DNA from: Brevibacterium oceani | GTDB taxonomy: Bacteria > Actinomycetota > Actinomycetes > Actinomycetales > Brevibacteriaceae | Length of the DNA: 64,000 nucleotides | Direction: 5' to 3' | Assembly (NCBI RefSeq): GCF_013623835.1 | Contig: NZ_JABKDE010000003.1 | Coordinates: forward strand, 248,001 to 312,000 | In this document: positions 56,567 to 64,000 of the stretch, one piece after another | How the letters are laid out: each line of letters starts with the position of its first letter | How positions within the stretch are numbered: position 1 is the first letter of the stretch | Notes under the pieces: generated by a model | What the model was told of the DNA's origin: nothing | Seen by the model: only the letters and a program-made list of their open reading frames with translations | The model's database searches: none | Position numbers and translations under genes: made by a program

Positions 56567-59173
56567 ATGACCTTTGCACCGCCCCGTGTCGACCCCGTCG
56601 TCATCGAGCATCACCGCAGCGCCCTCGGCATCGGCGAGAACGCGCCGCGACTCTCGTGGACCACGCAGACGAGCCGGCCGGGCTGGCGCCAGGCCGCCTA
56701 CGAGATCGAGATCGGCGGCCAACGCTCGTTCTCCACCGGCCGTGTCGATTCCGCGGACCAGGTCCTCGTCCCCTGGCCGGATCTCCCCCTGCGCAGTCGC
56801 GAGCGCTGCACGGTGCGGGTTCGCGTCTGGGGGCACGGCGAGGATGTCGCCAGCGAGTGGAGCGAGGAGACGCCCCTCGAGGCCGGACTGCTCGATCCGC
56901 AGCTGTGGACGGCCGCAATGATCAGCCCGCCTGTGCCGCGGGCAGGAGAGGGCGGCGAACCGGCGATGCTCCTGCGCGCCGAGTTCAGCGTCCCCGATTC
57001 GATCGCCAGCGCCCGGATCCGCGCCACCGCTCTGGGCGTGATGACCCTGCGCCTCAACGGCCGCGCGGTCGGCGACGACGTCCTCCACCCGGGATGGACC
57101 AGCTACGCCTCGCGCCTGCGGTACCGCACCTGGGACGTCACCGACAACGTGCAGGCGGGCGCCAATGCGCTCGCGCTCGAACTCGCCGACGGCTGGTACC
57201 GCGGGTATCTCGGCTTCGGCGGCCTCCGTGAGCTCTACGGTGAGCGCACCGCAGCCCTCGTCCAGCTCGAGATCGCCCATCATGACGGTTCGATGACGAT
57301 CATCGGCACCGACGAGACCTGGAAGGCCGCTCCCAGTCCGACCGCTCGGGCCGACCTGTACATGGGCGAGACCTTCGACGCCCGGGCGGCGGCCGAACTC
57401 GAGCAGACCGGCCGCGGGGATCTCGGCGGCTATGACGACTCGACCTGGTCCCCGGTGAGAGCCGTCCCCTTCGACCCGACCACGCTCACGGCCCCGACCG
57501 GACCTCCCGTCCGCGTCATCGAATCCCTCTCCCCCGAGGCGGTCTTCACCAGTCCTTCGGGGCGGACGATCATCGATTTCGGGCAGAACCTGGTCGGACG
57601 CCTGCGGCTGCGCATTCCCGCCGGTCGGGGAACCATCACCCTGCGCCATGCGGAGGTGCTCGAGGACGGAGAGCTCGGCACCCGTCCGCTGCGGAAGGCC
57701 CTAGCCACCGATGAGGTCATCCTCGACGGCGCACCGCTGACCTGGGAGCCGAGCTTCACCTTCCACGGTTTCCGCTACGCCGAGGTGAGCGGCTGGCCCG
57801 GAGCGCTCGATCCTGCAGACATCGACGCCCTCGTCATCCACACCGATATGGCTCCCAGCGGAGATTTCGCCTGCTCGGACCCGTTGCTGACTCGCCTTCA
57901 CGAGAACGCCCGGTGGAGCATGCGCGGCAATTTCCTCGATATCCCCACCGACTGCCCCCAACGCGATGAGCGCCTGGGCTGGACCGGTGACCTCGCGGTC
58001 TTCGCTCCGACCGCGGCCTTCCTCTACGACGTCAGCGGAATGCTCTCCGAATGGCTGGCCGATCTCGCACTCGAGCAGCACCCAGACGGCAATGTGCCGC
58101 CCTTCGTCCCCTGGGTCGATGCCGATCCGAACCTGCCGCCCCTGGGCCCCGAGGCCGGATGGGGAGACGCCGCAACGATCGTGCCCTGGACGCTCTATCA
58201 GCGCACCGGTGACCTCGGCCTGCTGCGCCGCCAATGGACCTCGATGACGGCCTGGGTCGACGCCTTCGCGGGCCGGGCCGGTGAGGGAATCGACTTCCCC
58301 GCGGGCGGCTTCTCCTTCGGCGACTGGCTCGATGCCGGGGCCGCCGATGACCGCCCCTGGGATGCCCGCCTGCCCTGGCAGGCCGTGGCCACCGCCTACC
58401 TCGCTCAGTCCGCGGGAATCGTCCGCGATGCCGCGCGTCTCCTCGGCGAGGACGCGGCGGAGGAGCACTATGGCAAGCTCCGCGAACGTGCAGCCGAACG
58501 CTATCGCAACGAGTACATGACTCCCTCGGGGCGCTCGGCCTTCGCCTCGCAGACGGCCTATGCCCTGGCCCTGCGCTTCGATCTGCTCGCGGCCTCACAG
58601 CGCGAGCACGCGGGGCAGCTGCTTGCCGAGCAGGTCGCCGCCGACGGCTTCCACATCGGTGCGGGCTTCCTCGGCACGGGTCATGTCTGCGATGCGCTCG
58701 TCGACGCAGGTCAGAGCGACACCGCGTGGCGATTGCTCCTGCAGCGGGAGTGCCCTTCGTGGCTGTTTCCCGTGACGATGGGGGCGACGACGATCTGGGA
58801 GCGGTGGAACTCGATGCTTCCCGACGGGTCGATCAATCCGGGCGAGATGACCTCGTTCAATCACTATGCCTTCGGCTCCATCGCCGATTTCCTGCACCGC
58901 AGGGTCGCCGGGCTGGCCCCCGCGGAACCGGGCTATCGCCGCCTGCGCATCGCCCCGGTTCCCACCCCGGACCTCGACTGGGCACGAGCCTCACACGAGA
59001 CGCCCTACGGCCGAGCCGAGACGCAGTGGACCCTGGGCCCGGACGGGACCTTCACGCTGCGCCTCGTCATCCCGCCCTCAACCTCCGCCGAGGTGCTCCT
59101 GCCCGATGGCAGCGCACATGAGGTCGCCGCAGGCGAGCACGAGTTCAGCTGCACCCTGCCCGCCGGGCCCTAG
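56567..59173 (+). CDS. alpha-L-rhamnosidase, GH78
   Basis: 868 residues. Order: N-terminal beta domain (ENAPRLSWTTQTSRPGWRQ), a second beta domain (ATALGVMTLRLNGRAVGDDVLHPGWTSY, in pieces), then the (alpha/alpha)6 barrel with the catalytic cluster in IPTDCPQRDERLGWTGD and the later Glu in TTIWERWNSM, ending in a beta domain. These match GH78 rhamnosidases. No signal peptide. It releases L-rhamnose from rutinose-, neohesperidose- or flavonoid-type substrates; GH1 can then cut the glucoside. Confidence 0.93.
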   Translation: MTFAPPRVDPVVIEHHRSALGIGENAPRLSWTTQTSRPGWRQAAYEIEIGGQRSFSTGRVDSADQVLVPWPDLPLRSRERCTVRVRVWGHGEDVASEWSEETPLEAGLLDPQLWTAAMISPPVPRAGEGGEPAMLLRAEFSVPDSIASARIRATALGVMTLRLNGRAVGDDVLHPGWTSYASRLRYRTWDVTDNVQAGANALALELADGWYRGYLGFGGLRELYGERTAALVQLEIAHHDGSMTIIGTDETWKAAPSPTARADLYMGETFDARAAAELEQTGRGDLGGYDDSTWSPVRAVPFDPTTLTAPTGPPVRVIESLSPEAVFTSPSGRTIIDFGQNLVGRLRLRIPAGRGTITLRHAEVLEDGELGTRPLRKALATDEVILDGAPLTWEPSFTFHGFRYAEVSGWPGALDPADIDALVIHTDMAPSGDFACSDPLLTRLHENARWSMRGNFLDIPTDCPQRDERLGWTGDLAVFAPTAAFLYDVSGMLSEWLADLALEQHPDGNVPPFVPWVDADPNLPPLGPEAGWGDAATIVPWTLYQRTGDLGLLRRQWTSMTAWVDAFAGRAGEGIDFPAGGFSFGDWLDAGAADDRPWDARLPWQAVATAYLAQSAGIVRDAARLLGEDAAEEHYGKLRERAAERYRNEYMTPSGRSAFASQTAYALALRFDLLAASQREHAGQLLAEQVAADGFHIGAGFLGTGHVCDALVDAGQSDTAWRLLLQRECPSWLFPVTMGATTIWERWNSMLPDGSINPGEMTSFNHYAFGSIADFLHRRVAGLAPAEPGYRRLRIAPVPTPDLDWARASHETPYGRAETQWTLGPDGTFTLRLVIPPSTSAEVLLPDGSAHEVAAGEHEFSCTLPAGP

Positions 59174-59179
59174 GCTCCC

Positions 59180-61231
59180 TCAGCTCTTGGCGACGAGGGT
59201 GAGCACATCGTATTTGGCTACGGGCTCGTGCCTCTGGTTGACGACCTGGGCGTCCCAGCGGACCTCGCCGTATTCGTCGGTCTCGCGCGGGGTGATGCGC
59301 TTGGCCGTCAGCGTCACCTTGAGCGAATCCCCGGGTGAGACGGGGGTGATGAAGGTCAGCCCCTCGAGGCCGTAGTTCGCGAGCACCGGGCCCGGGTCCG
59401 GTTGGACGAAGAGTCCGGCGGCGAAGGACACGATGAGGTAGCCGTGCGCCACACGTCCCGGGAAGAACGGGTTCGCGGCGGCCGCCTCCTCGTTCATGTG
59501 GGCGTAGAAGGTGTCGCCGGTGAAGTTCGCGAAGTGCTCGATATCGTCGAGCGTGACCTCCCGCCAGTCGGATTCGAGCGCATCCCCGACGCGCAGATCG
59601 CTCAGTGACTTCGTGAACGGATGATCGCCGAGGTGGCGCTCCGAACCGTTCACCCATTCCCCGCCGATCGCGGTGAGCATGTCCGGGGAGGCCTGGATCG
59701 CGGTGCGCTGCATGAAGTGTTCGACGCCGCGCAGTCCGCCCATCTCCTCGCCGCCGCCGGCCCGTCCGGGGCCGCCGTGGATGAGGTTCGGCAGGGGTGA
59801 TCCGTGACCGGTCGACTCCTCGGCGTCATCGCGGTCGAGGACGAGGATGCGTCCGTGCCAGGGAGCGATCTTCCGGACGAATTCGGTGGCGAACTCGGAA
59901 TCATGGGTGACGACCGACCCGACCAGGGAGCCCCGGCCACGGGCAGCCAGACGCACGGCCTCCTCGGTGTCGGTATAGGTGATGATCGAGGTCACGGGCC
60001 CGAAGGCTTCGATGTCGTGGACGGCGTCGACCCAGGCGTCATCGGCCTGGAGCACCGTCGCTGCGACGTAAGCGCCGCCGTGCTCGGCGGCCAGACGGTC
60101 GGACTCCTCACGCCCACCGGCCAGCAGGTGTGCCCCGCCGGCGAGGATCTCATCGATCGCGTCGAGGACGTCGCTGCGCTGCTTGTCGGAGACCACGGGA
60201 CCGAGGCGGGTGGACTTCTCGCGCGGGTCACCCACGCCCTGGGCGGTCAGCTTCGCGATGATCGCCTCGCCGACCGCCTCGGCGTGGGCCTGCGGGACGA
60301 TCGTGCGCCGGATCGCGGTGCACTTCTGCCCGGCCTTGACGGTCATCTCTGCCACGACCCCGTCGACGAAGAGGTCGAATTCCTGCGAGCCGGGACCGGC
60401 ATCGGGTCCGAGCAGGGAGAAGTTCAGGGAGTCGGCCTCGGCGAAGAAGCGGGTGCCGCGCTCGGTCACGCAGTCGAGCCCGGAGAGGCGACGTGCAGTG
60501 GCCGCGGAGCCGGTGAAGGCGATCGCGTCCTGTTCGGCCAGGTGGTCGAAGAGCGGGGTGACGTCGCCGCTGATGAGCTGGATGGCACCGTCCGGCAGCA
60601 GCCCGGATTCGACCATGTCCGCGACCACGGCTCGGGTCAGGTGAGCGGTGTCGGTGGCGGGTTTGACGACGACGGGGACGCCTGCGACGAACATCGGGGC
60701 GAACTTCTCGAGCATGCCCCAGACGGGGAAGTTGAAGGCGTTGATCTGGATGGCCAGGCCCTGCCGGGAGGTGAGGATGTGACGGCCGACGAAGGTGCCG
60801 TTCTTCGACAGGCGTTCGACACCGCCGTCGAGGTGGACCGTCGAGTTCGGCATCTGCCGACGGGCGACGCCGGAATAGGTGAAGAGGGTGCCGATGCCGC
60901 CTTCGATGTCGACGAACGCGTCGCGCTTCGTGGTGCCCGTCGTGAAGGAGATCTCGTGGTAGCCCTTGGTCCGCTCCATGAGGTAGCCGCCGAGCTTCTT
61001 CAGGATCACTCCGCGCTGGTGGAAGGTGAGCTTCTGCAGTTCGGTGACGCCGGTGGTCTTCGCGTGGTCCGCGACGGCGGCGAAGTCGACGCCGGAGGAG
61101 CTGACCTCGTGGAGGAGTTCACCGGTGCCGGCGTCGCGGACGGGACGGGCCGGTGCAGCCGCCTCGGCGATGTCGGACGCAGCGGGCGTGTGCCAGGCTC
61201 CGGCCACATAGGAACTGAGGATGTCGGTCAT
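59180..61231 (-). CDS. paaZ: PaaZ, oxepin-CoA hydrolase / 3-oxo-5,6-dehydrosuberyl-CoA semialdehyde dehydrogenase
   Basis: 683 residues, two domains. The aldehyde dehydrogenase domain (1-530) has NAFNFPVWGMLEKFAP, FTGSAATARRL and catalytic Cys in KAGQKCTAIRR. The MaoC-like hydratase domain (about 545-683) has the catalytic Asp/His segment GDTFYAHMNEEAAAANPFF and GRVAHGYLIVSF. It opens the oxepin ring and oxidises the resulting aldehyde. The ATG has AGGAGAG upstream. It is separated from the rest of the paa genes by the glycoside island. The best PaaR-like site is 80 bp before it. Confidence 0.95.
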   Translation of the reverse strand: MTDILSSYVAGAWHTPAASDIAEAAAPARPVRDAGTGELLHEVSSSGVDFAAVADHAKTTGVTELQKLTFHQRGVILKKLGGYLMERTKGYHEISFTTGTTKRDAFVDIEGGIGTLFTYSGVARRQMPNSTVHLDGGVERLSKNGTFVGRHILTSRQGLAIQINAFNFPVWGMLEKFAPMFVAGVPVVVKPATDTAHLTRAVVADMVESGLLPDGAIQLISGDVTPLFDHLAEQDAIAFTGSAATARRLSGLDCVTERGTRFFAEADSLNFSLLGPDAGPGSQEFDLFVDGVVAEMTVKAGQKCTAIRRTIVPQAHAEAVGEAIIAKLTAQGVGDPREKSTRLGPVVSDKQRSDVLDAIDEILAGGAHLLAGGREESDRLAAEHGGAYVAATVLQADDAWVDAVHDIEAFGPVTSIITYTDTEEAVRLAARGRGSLVGSVVTHDSEFATEFVRKIAPWHGRILVLDRDDAEESTGHGSPLPNLIHGGPGRAGGGEEMGGLRGVEHFMQRTAIQASPDMLTAIGGEWVNGSERHLGDHPFTKSLSDLRVGDALESDWREVTLDDIEHFANFTGDTFYAHMNEEAAAANPFFPGRVAHGYLIVSFAAGLFVQPDPGPVLANYGLEGLTFITPVSPGDSLKVTLTAKRITPRETDEYGEVRWDAQVVNQRHEPVAKYDVLTLVAKS

Positions 61232-61310
61232 GCTTTGCTCTCCTGGTCGAACACTGTCTCCCGGTTCACGGCGACCGCTTCCGGCACCGCTGCCGCTTCC
61301 TTGAAAATAT

Positions 61311-61332
61311 ACTAACCAATCGGTCGGTAATT
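61311..61332. promoter_or_regulatory. PaaR operator upstream of paaZ
   Basis: ACTAACCAATCGGTCGGTAATT matches 14 of the 16 specified bases of the PaaR consensus ACTNACCGNNCGNNCGGTNAGT (Corynebacterium, from memory). It lies in the AT-rich start region, overlapping a TATATT-type -10 on the paaZ strand (complement of about 61306-61312). Repression by the TetR protein at 52386 is expected. Confidence 0.7.
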
Positions 61333-61401
61333 GTCATCGGCGCCCCGGAGTGAAGAGCAGGTGGCGCGCGGCACATCCCTGATCTATGATCGACTAGAAT
61401 T

Positions 61402-61423
61402 ACTGACCAAGTAGTCACAATAT
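61402..61423. promoter_or_regulatory. possible second PaaR-like site, MHS gene side
   Basis: ACTGACCAAGTAGTCA starts at 61402 and contains the inverted words TGAC/GTCA (61404-61417). It shares ACTGACC with the paaA-side site. Located 65-85 bp before the MHS transporter start. A weak match alone. Confidence 0.4.
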
Positions 61424-61488
61424 GACCGCACTCCGCATCGGCGCGGGATCGGCCATCGTCGACATCACGAGTCAATGGAGACCCACTC

Positions 61489-62853
61489 ATGTCCGCCACC
61501 GCATCAGACCCCACCACACCGAATCCGACCGAACCGCATTCGATCACCCGCGAGGAGCGCAAGGTCCTCGCCGGCACCCTCGTCGGCACCACCATCGAGT
61601 GGTACGACTTCTTCATCTACGCCCAGGCCGCGGGCCTCGTCCTCTCGACGCAGTACTTCGGCCCGCTCGCCTCGGACAATCCGGCACTCGGCCAGATCAT
61701 GGCGTGGGCGTCTCTGGGCATCTCCTTCCTGTTCCGGCCGTTGGGCGCGATCGTTGCGGGCCACCTCGGCGATCGGATCGGGCGGAAGAAGATGCTCGTG
61801 CTCACGCTCATCCTCATGGGGGCCGCGACATCACTCATCGGCCTGCTGCCGAACTACGCGATGATCGGCGTCGGCGCACCGATCCTGCTCACCCTGCTGC
61901 GGATCCTCCAGGGCTTCTCCGCCGGCGGCGAATGGGGCGGGGCGGCTCTGCTCTCCGTCGAACACGCACCCGTCTCCAAACGCGGCGTCTTCGGCGCCTA
62001 CCCGCAGATCGGGGTGCCGGTCGGGATGATCCTCGCCACCGGCGTCATCTGGATCCTCACCACCCAGCTCAGCCCCGAACAGTTCGCGAGCTTCGGCTGG
62101 CGGATCCCGTTCCTCTTCTCCGTCATCCTCGTGCTCGTCGGGTATTACATCCGCCGCCAGGTCGAGGAGTCCCCGGTCTTCGCCGAACTCGCCGAGCGCC
62201 GGGCCGAATCCTCGGCACCGCTGGGCACGCTGTTTCGGAAGAACACGAAGGAGGTCATCCTCTCCGCGCTCATCTTCATCGGCAACAATGCCGTGGGCTA
62301 CATGATCATCGCGTTCTTCGCCGCCTACGCCTCACGGCCGCTCGCCGAGGGCGGGTCGGTCGGTCTCGACCGAGCACCCGTGCTGCTGGCGACGACACTG
62401 GCGAGCTTCGGCTGGCTGGTCTTCACGATGTGGGGCGGGGCGCTGTCGGACAAGTTGGGACGCGTGCGGACCTTCCAGATCGGCTACATCCTGCTCATCG
62501 TGTGGCTCATCCCGACGTTCCTCATGATCGACATGGCCAACATCTGGGCCTACGGCATCAGCATCTTCGTCCTCACCGTCGGAATGGGCCTGTCCTACGG
62601 GCCGATGTCGGCGATGTACGCGGAGATGTTCCCCGTCGAGGTCCGCTACTCGGGTGTCTCGATCGGCTACGCGCTCGGCGCAATCCTCGGCGGCGCCTTC
62701 GCCCCGACCATCGCCGAGACCCTGCTCGCCGAGACCGGTAAGTCCATCTCGATCGCGATCTACATGATCATCGTGTGCATCATCTCGCTCATCGGGGTCA
62801 GCCTCGTCAAGGAGACGAAGGGCGTCGACCTCGGCGTGGCCAAGCACCACTGA
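61489..62853 (+). CDS. MFS transporter, MHS family, probable aromatic-acid uptake
   Basis: 454 residues, 12 helices. MHS signatures: GTTIEWYDFFIYAQAAGL, GHLGDRIGRKKMLVLTL, LLRILQGFSAGGEWGGA. It resembles shikimate/aromatic acid symporters more than the proline-betaine type. Divergent from paaZ and sharing a control region with PaaR-like sites, it is the natural candidate for phenylacetate import. Ribosome site GGAG 8 nt before the ATG. Confidence 0.85.
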   Translation: MSATASDPTTPNPTEPHSITREERKVLAGTLVGTTIEWYDFFIYAQAAGLVLSTQYFGPLASDNPALGQIMAWASLGISFLFRPLGAIVAGHLGDRIGRKKMLVLTLILMGAATSLIGLLPNYAMIGVGAPILLTLLRILQGFSAGGEWGGAALLSVEHAPVSKRGVFGAYPQIGVPVGMILATGVIWILTTQLSPEQFASFGWRIPFLFSVILVLVGYYIRRQVEESPVFAELAERRAESSAPLGTLFRKNTKEVILSALIFIGNNAVGYMIIAFFAAYASRPLAEGGSVGLDRAPVLLATTLASFGWLVFTMWGGALSDKLGRVRTFQIGYILLIVWLIPTFLMIDMANIWAYGISIFVLTVGMGLSYGPMSAMYAEMFPVEVRYSGVSIGYALGAILGGAFAPTIAETLLAETGKSISIAIYMIIVCIISLIGVSLVKETKGVDLGVAKHH

Positions 62854-62897
62854 GGTGGTGCCGGGCGCTTCTCAGAGCGTCGATTCGGTGCCTCGAA

Positions 62898-63197
62898 TCA
62901 GGCGACCGAATCGAAGCGAAGTCGCAGTCCCAATGCGCTCGTCACTTTGATGATGGTGGCGAAGCTGGGATTGCCGTCAGCAGACAGCGCCTTATAGAGT
63001 CCTTCACGACTCATTCCGACTCGGCGAGCGAGCTCACTGACATTGCCCGATCGGGCGATCGTTCCCAGCGCCTGCGCCACACTCGACGGGTCGATGCCGT
63101 CTTCGAGCACCGCCTCGAGATAAGCGGCGGCATCGTTGAGATCGCCGAGGTAGTCGGCAGCGTCATAGGCGCTGAACTGCTCAGTCTTGTCAGCCAT
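62898..63197 (-). CDS. HTH antitoxin of a HigBA-like type II pair
   Basis: 99 residues. A Xre-like helix-turn-helix (VAQALGTIARSGNVSELARR, VGMSREGLYKALSADGNPSF, TIIKVTSALGLRLRF) typical of addiction-module antidote proteins of the HI1420 group. The ATG at 63197 overlaps the toxin stop by 8 nt, and the toxin-first order is that of this group. It neutralises the RelE-like toxin and probably represses the pair. Confidence 0.87.
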   Translation of the reverse strand: MADKTEQFSAYDAADYLGDLNDAAAYLEAVLEDGIDPSSVAQALGTIARSGNVSELARRVGMSREGLYKALSADGNPSFATIIKVTSALGLRLRFDSVA

Positions 63198-63492
63198 TGC
63201 TCTTCCACTCTTTCCCGATCCTCTTCGCCTCGTTGATGTCACGCTGCTGCGTGGATTTGTCTCCGCCGCACAGCAGAAGGATCAAACGGGCGCCGTCCTG
63301 CAGAAAGTAGACCCGATATCCCGGTCCATAACGAATGCGAAGCTCGGAGATCCCGCCCCCGACTGGCTTCACATCTCCCGGATTGCCTTGAGCAAGGCGG
63401 TCGACCCTCGCGAGAACACGGGCTTTTACACGTCTATCCTTGATACTCCGCACCCAGCGGTCATAGGTCGTACTCCTGATGACTTCGACCAC
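63190..63492 (-). CDS. RelE/HigB-like toxin (phage Gp49-related, HI1419 group)
   Basis: 100 residues, GTG start. The RelE-fold pattern is VIRSTTYDRWVRSIKDRRVK, then VDRLAQGNPGDVKPVGGGISELRI, YGPGYRVYFLQDGARLILLLCGGDKSTQQ and a final helix. Basic surface residues are retained. Such toxins cut mRNA at the ribosome. It precedes its antitoxin with an 8-nt overlap and directly follows the orphan Phd-type gene. Confidence 0.87.
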   Translation of the reverse strand: MVEVIRSTTYDRWVRSIKDRRVKARVLARVDRLAQGNPGDVKPVGGGISELRIRYGPGYRVYFLQDGARLILLLCGGDKSTQQRDINEAKRIGKEWKSNG

Positions 63493-63524
63493 ATGTCAAC
63501 CATAGTTCACAGTTTCAACGGCGG

Positions 63525-63605
63525 TCAAGTGTCAGAGTCAAGGGCGACAAGGCCCTCCGATGACAATTCAGCCGGCCCCGATACCCGTTCAAGCAGAAGC
63601 GGCAT
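63525..63605 (-). pseudogene. possible remnant of a VapC toxin start
   Basis: An ATG overlaps the 3' end of the Phd-type gene (MPLLLERVSGPAELSSEG) as VapC genes do, and MPLLLE resembles the MRLLLD start of PIN toxins, but a stop comes after 26 codons and no PIN active-site Asp series follows. The resemblance is only about six residues and may be chance. Confidence 0.25.
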
Positions 63606-63840
63606 CGCCGACACCGAACAGTCCTTCGATCTGATCTGCTTCGAGCTCGTCGAAATGCTCAGGAACAGTCCCGCGGCCGGAAAGGAATCCCAAGCGCTGC
63701 TCGCGCTTCTCTTCGTCGTAGCGAACGAGGCGCGCCACAGGATTCCCAGCGCGAACGATCGTCACAGATTCCCCCGCAGCAACGGCTTCGAGCAGATGGG
63801 AGAGCTGCGTCTCGGCCTCGTGAATGTTGACGAGCGTCAT
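63589..63840 (-). CDS. Phd/YefM-type antitoxin (orphan)
   Basis: 83 residues: MTLVNIHEAETQLSHLLEAVAAGESVTIVRAGNPVARLV in the typical pattern (VNIHEAETQLSHLLE; AGNPVARLV), then a toxin-binding tail (FDELEADQIEGLF). Phd/VapB-like antitoxins normally precede a PIN-domain VapC toxin; here none follows, only a short possible remnant and then the HigB-like toxin gene 97 nt away. Confidence 0.85.
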   Translation of the reverse strand: MTLVNIHEAETQLSHLLEAVAAGESVTIVRAGNPVARLVRYDEEKREQRLGFLSGRGTVPEHFDELEADQIEGLFGVGDAASA

Positions 63841-63965
63841 CGACTTCTCTCTTCCGCATCAGCCTCAGTCCGTTTGATTCAGTCTAGCCGCCATTCAAAT
63901 TTTGCCGAGGCGGGGCGACGCGGACGGGCTCGAACGCATGCACTCCTCCTGCCACCGGATTCCCT

Positions 63966-64000
63966 GGTCGATCCGCGGTGATCTGGGCGCCTGGATCACC
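63966..64000. repeat. Hairpin family C, copy 3 (cut by the window end)
   Basis: GGTCGATCCGCGGTGATC starts at 63966; its GGTGATC (63977-63983) pairs exactly with GATCACC (63994-64000), the last bases of the window. The outer part should pair with sequence beyond the end: a continuation reading about GCGGATCGACC is predicted. Confidence 0.65.

Overview
The window is high-GC (roughly 64-66%), densely packed actinobacterial chromosome. Gene content and operon style suggest a Micrococcales soil or skin bacterium: a paaABCDE epoxidase cluster with a TetR-type PaaR, glycine betaine demethylase plus an Arthrobacter-type dimethylglycine oxidase, GTG and TTG starts, and many 1- to 8-nt start/stop overlaps. 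Brevibacterium is my best guess, by impression only. I see no rRNA, tRNA, CRISPR array, transposase or replication origin.

Layout. (a) 1-820: the end of an SRPBCC gene, a small membrane ORF and two large hairpins of one family. (b) 800-8490: a leftward operon for a lipoprotein-dependent peptide ABC importer with gamma-glutamyltransferase and an FCD-type GntR regulator; two TTGYATACAA boxes lie at its promoter. (c) 8525-14298: a DUF1275 protein, an M20 peptidase/MHS-transporter operon with a divergent LysR gene and paired LysR boxes, and a double PPC-domain protein. (d) 14397-22288: a leftward acid-catabolism cluster (SCP2-type thiolase, acyl-CoA ligase, SDR, TRAP transporter, SDR). (e) 22521-30549: betaine catabolism (gbcA, gbcB, dimethylglycine oxidase; divergent LysR gene and fdhA). 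(f) 30550-41572: mixed housekeeping and accessory genes (M20 amidohydrolase, RibD-like reductase, VOC protein, SurA-like lipoprotein, OFA-type MFS with its small subunit, ZapE with a TetR gene, MarR with DUF998, an HtrA-like protease, a TVP38 protein). (g) 41576-53030 and 59180-62853: the phenylacetate regulon (paaG/H/F/J-like genes, paaEDCBA, paaI, paaK, paaR, paaZ, MHS transporter). A GH1 / sugar MFS / TetR / GH78 rhamnosidase island at 52996-59173 interrupts it. (h) 62898-64000: a HigBA-like toxin-antitoxin pair and an orphan Phd-type antitoxin.

How the genes work together. Betaine is demethylated by GbcAB to dimethylglycine and formaldehyde, dimethylglycine oxidase takes it to sarcosine, and FdhA can oxidise free formaldehyde. 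Phenylacetate is activated by PaaK, epoxidised by PaaABCDE, isomerised and ring-opened by PaaG/PaaZ, and degraded by PaaJ/F/H; PaaI probably rescues stalled CoA thioesters. Sites resembling a PaaR operator occur before paaA, paaI, paaZ and the MHS transporter.

The most unusual signal is not a gene. The word CGCCGAGGY (complement RCCTCGGCG) occurs about 70 times by hand count, against about 5 expected from base composition. It occurs in both orientations, in several reading frames and between genes, and it is concentrated in the low-complexity linkers that make several proteins here longer than their families. This is the density and behaviour of a DNA uptake-like or chromosome-organising word. 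Three families of long intergenic hairpins are a second undescribed layer.
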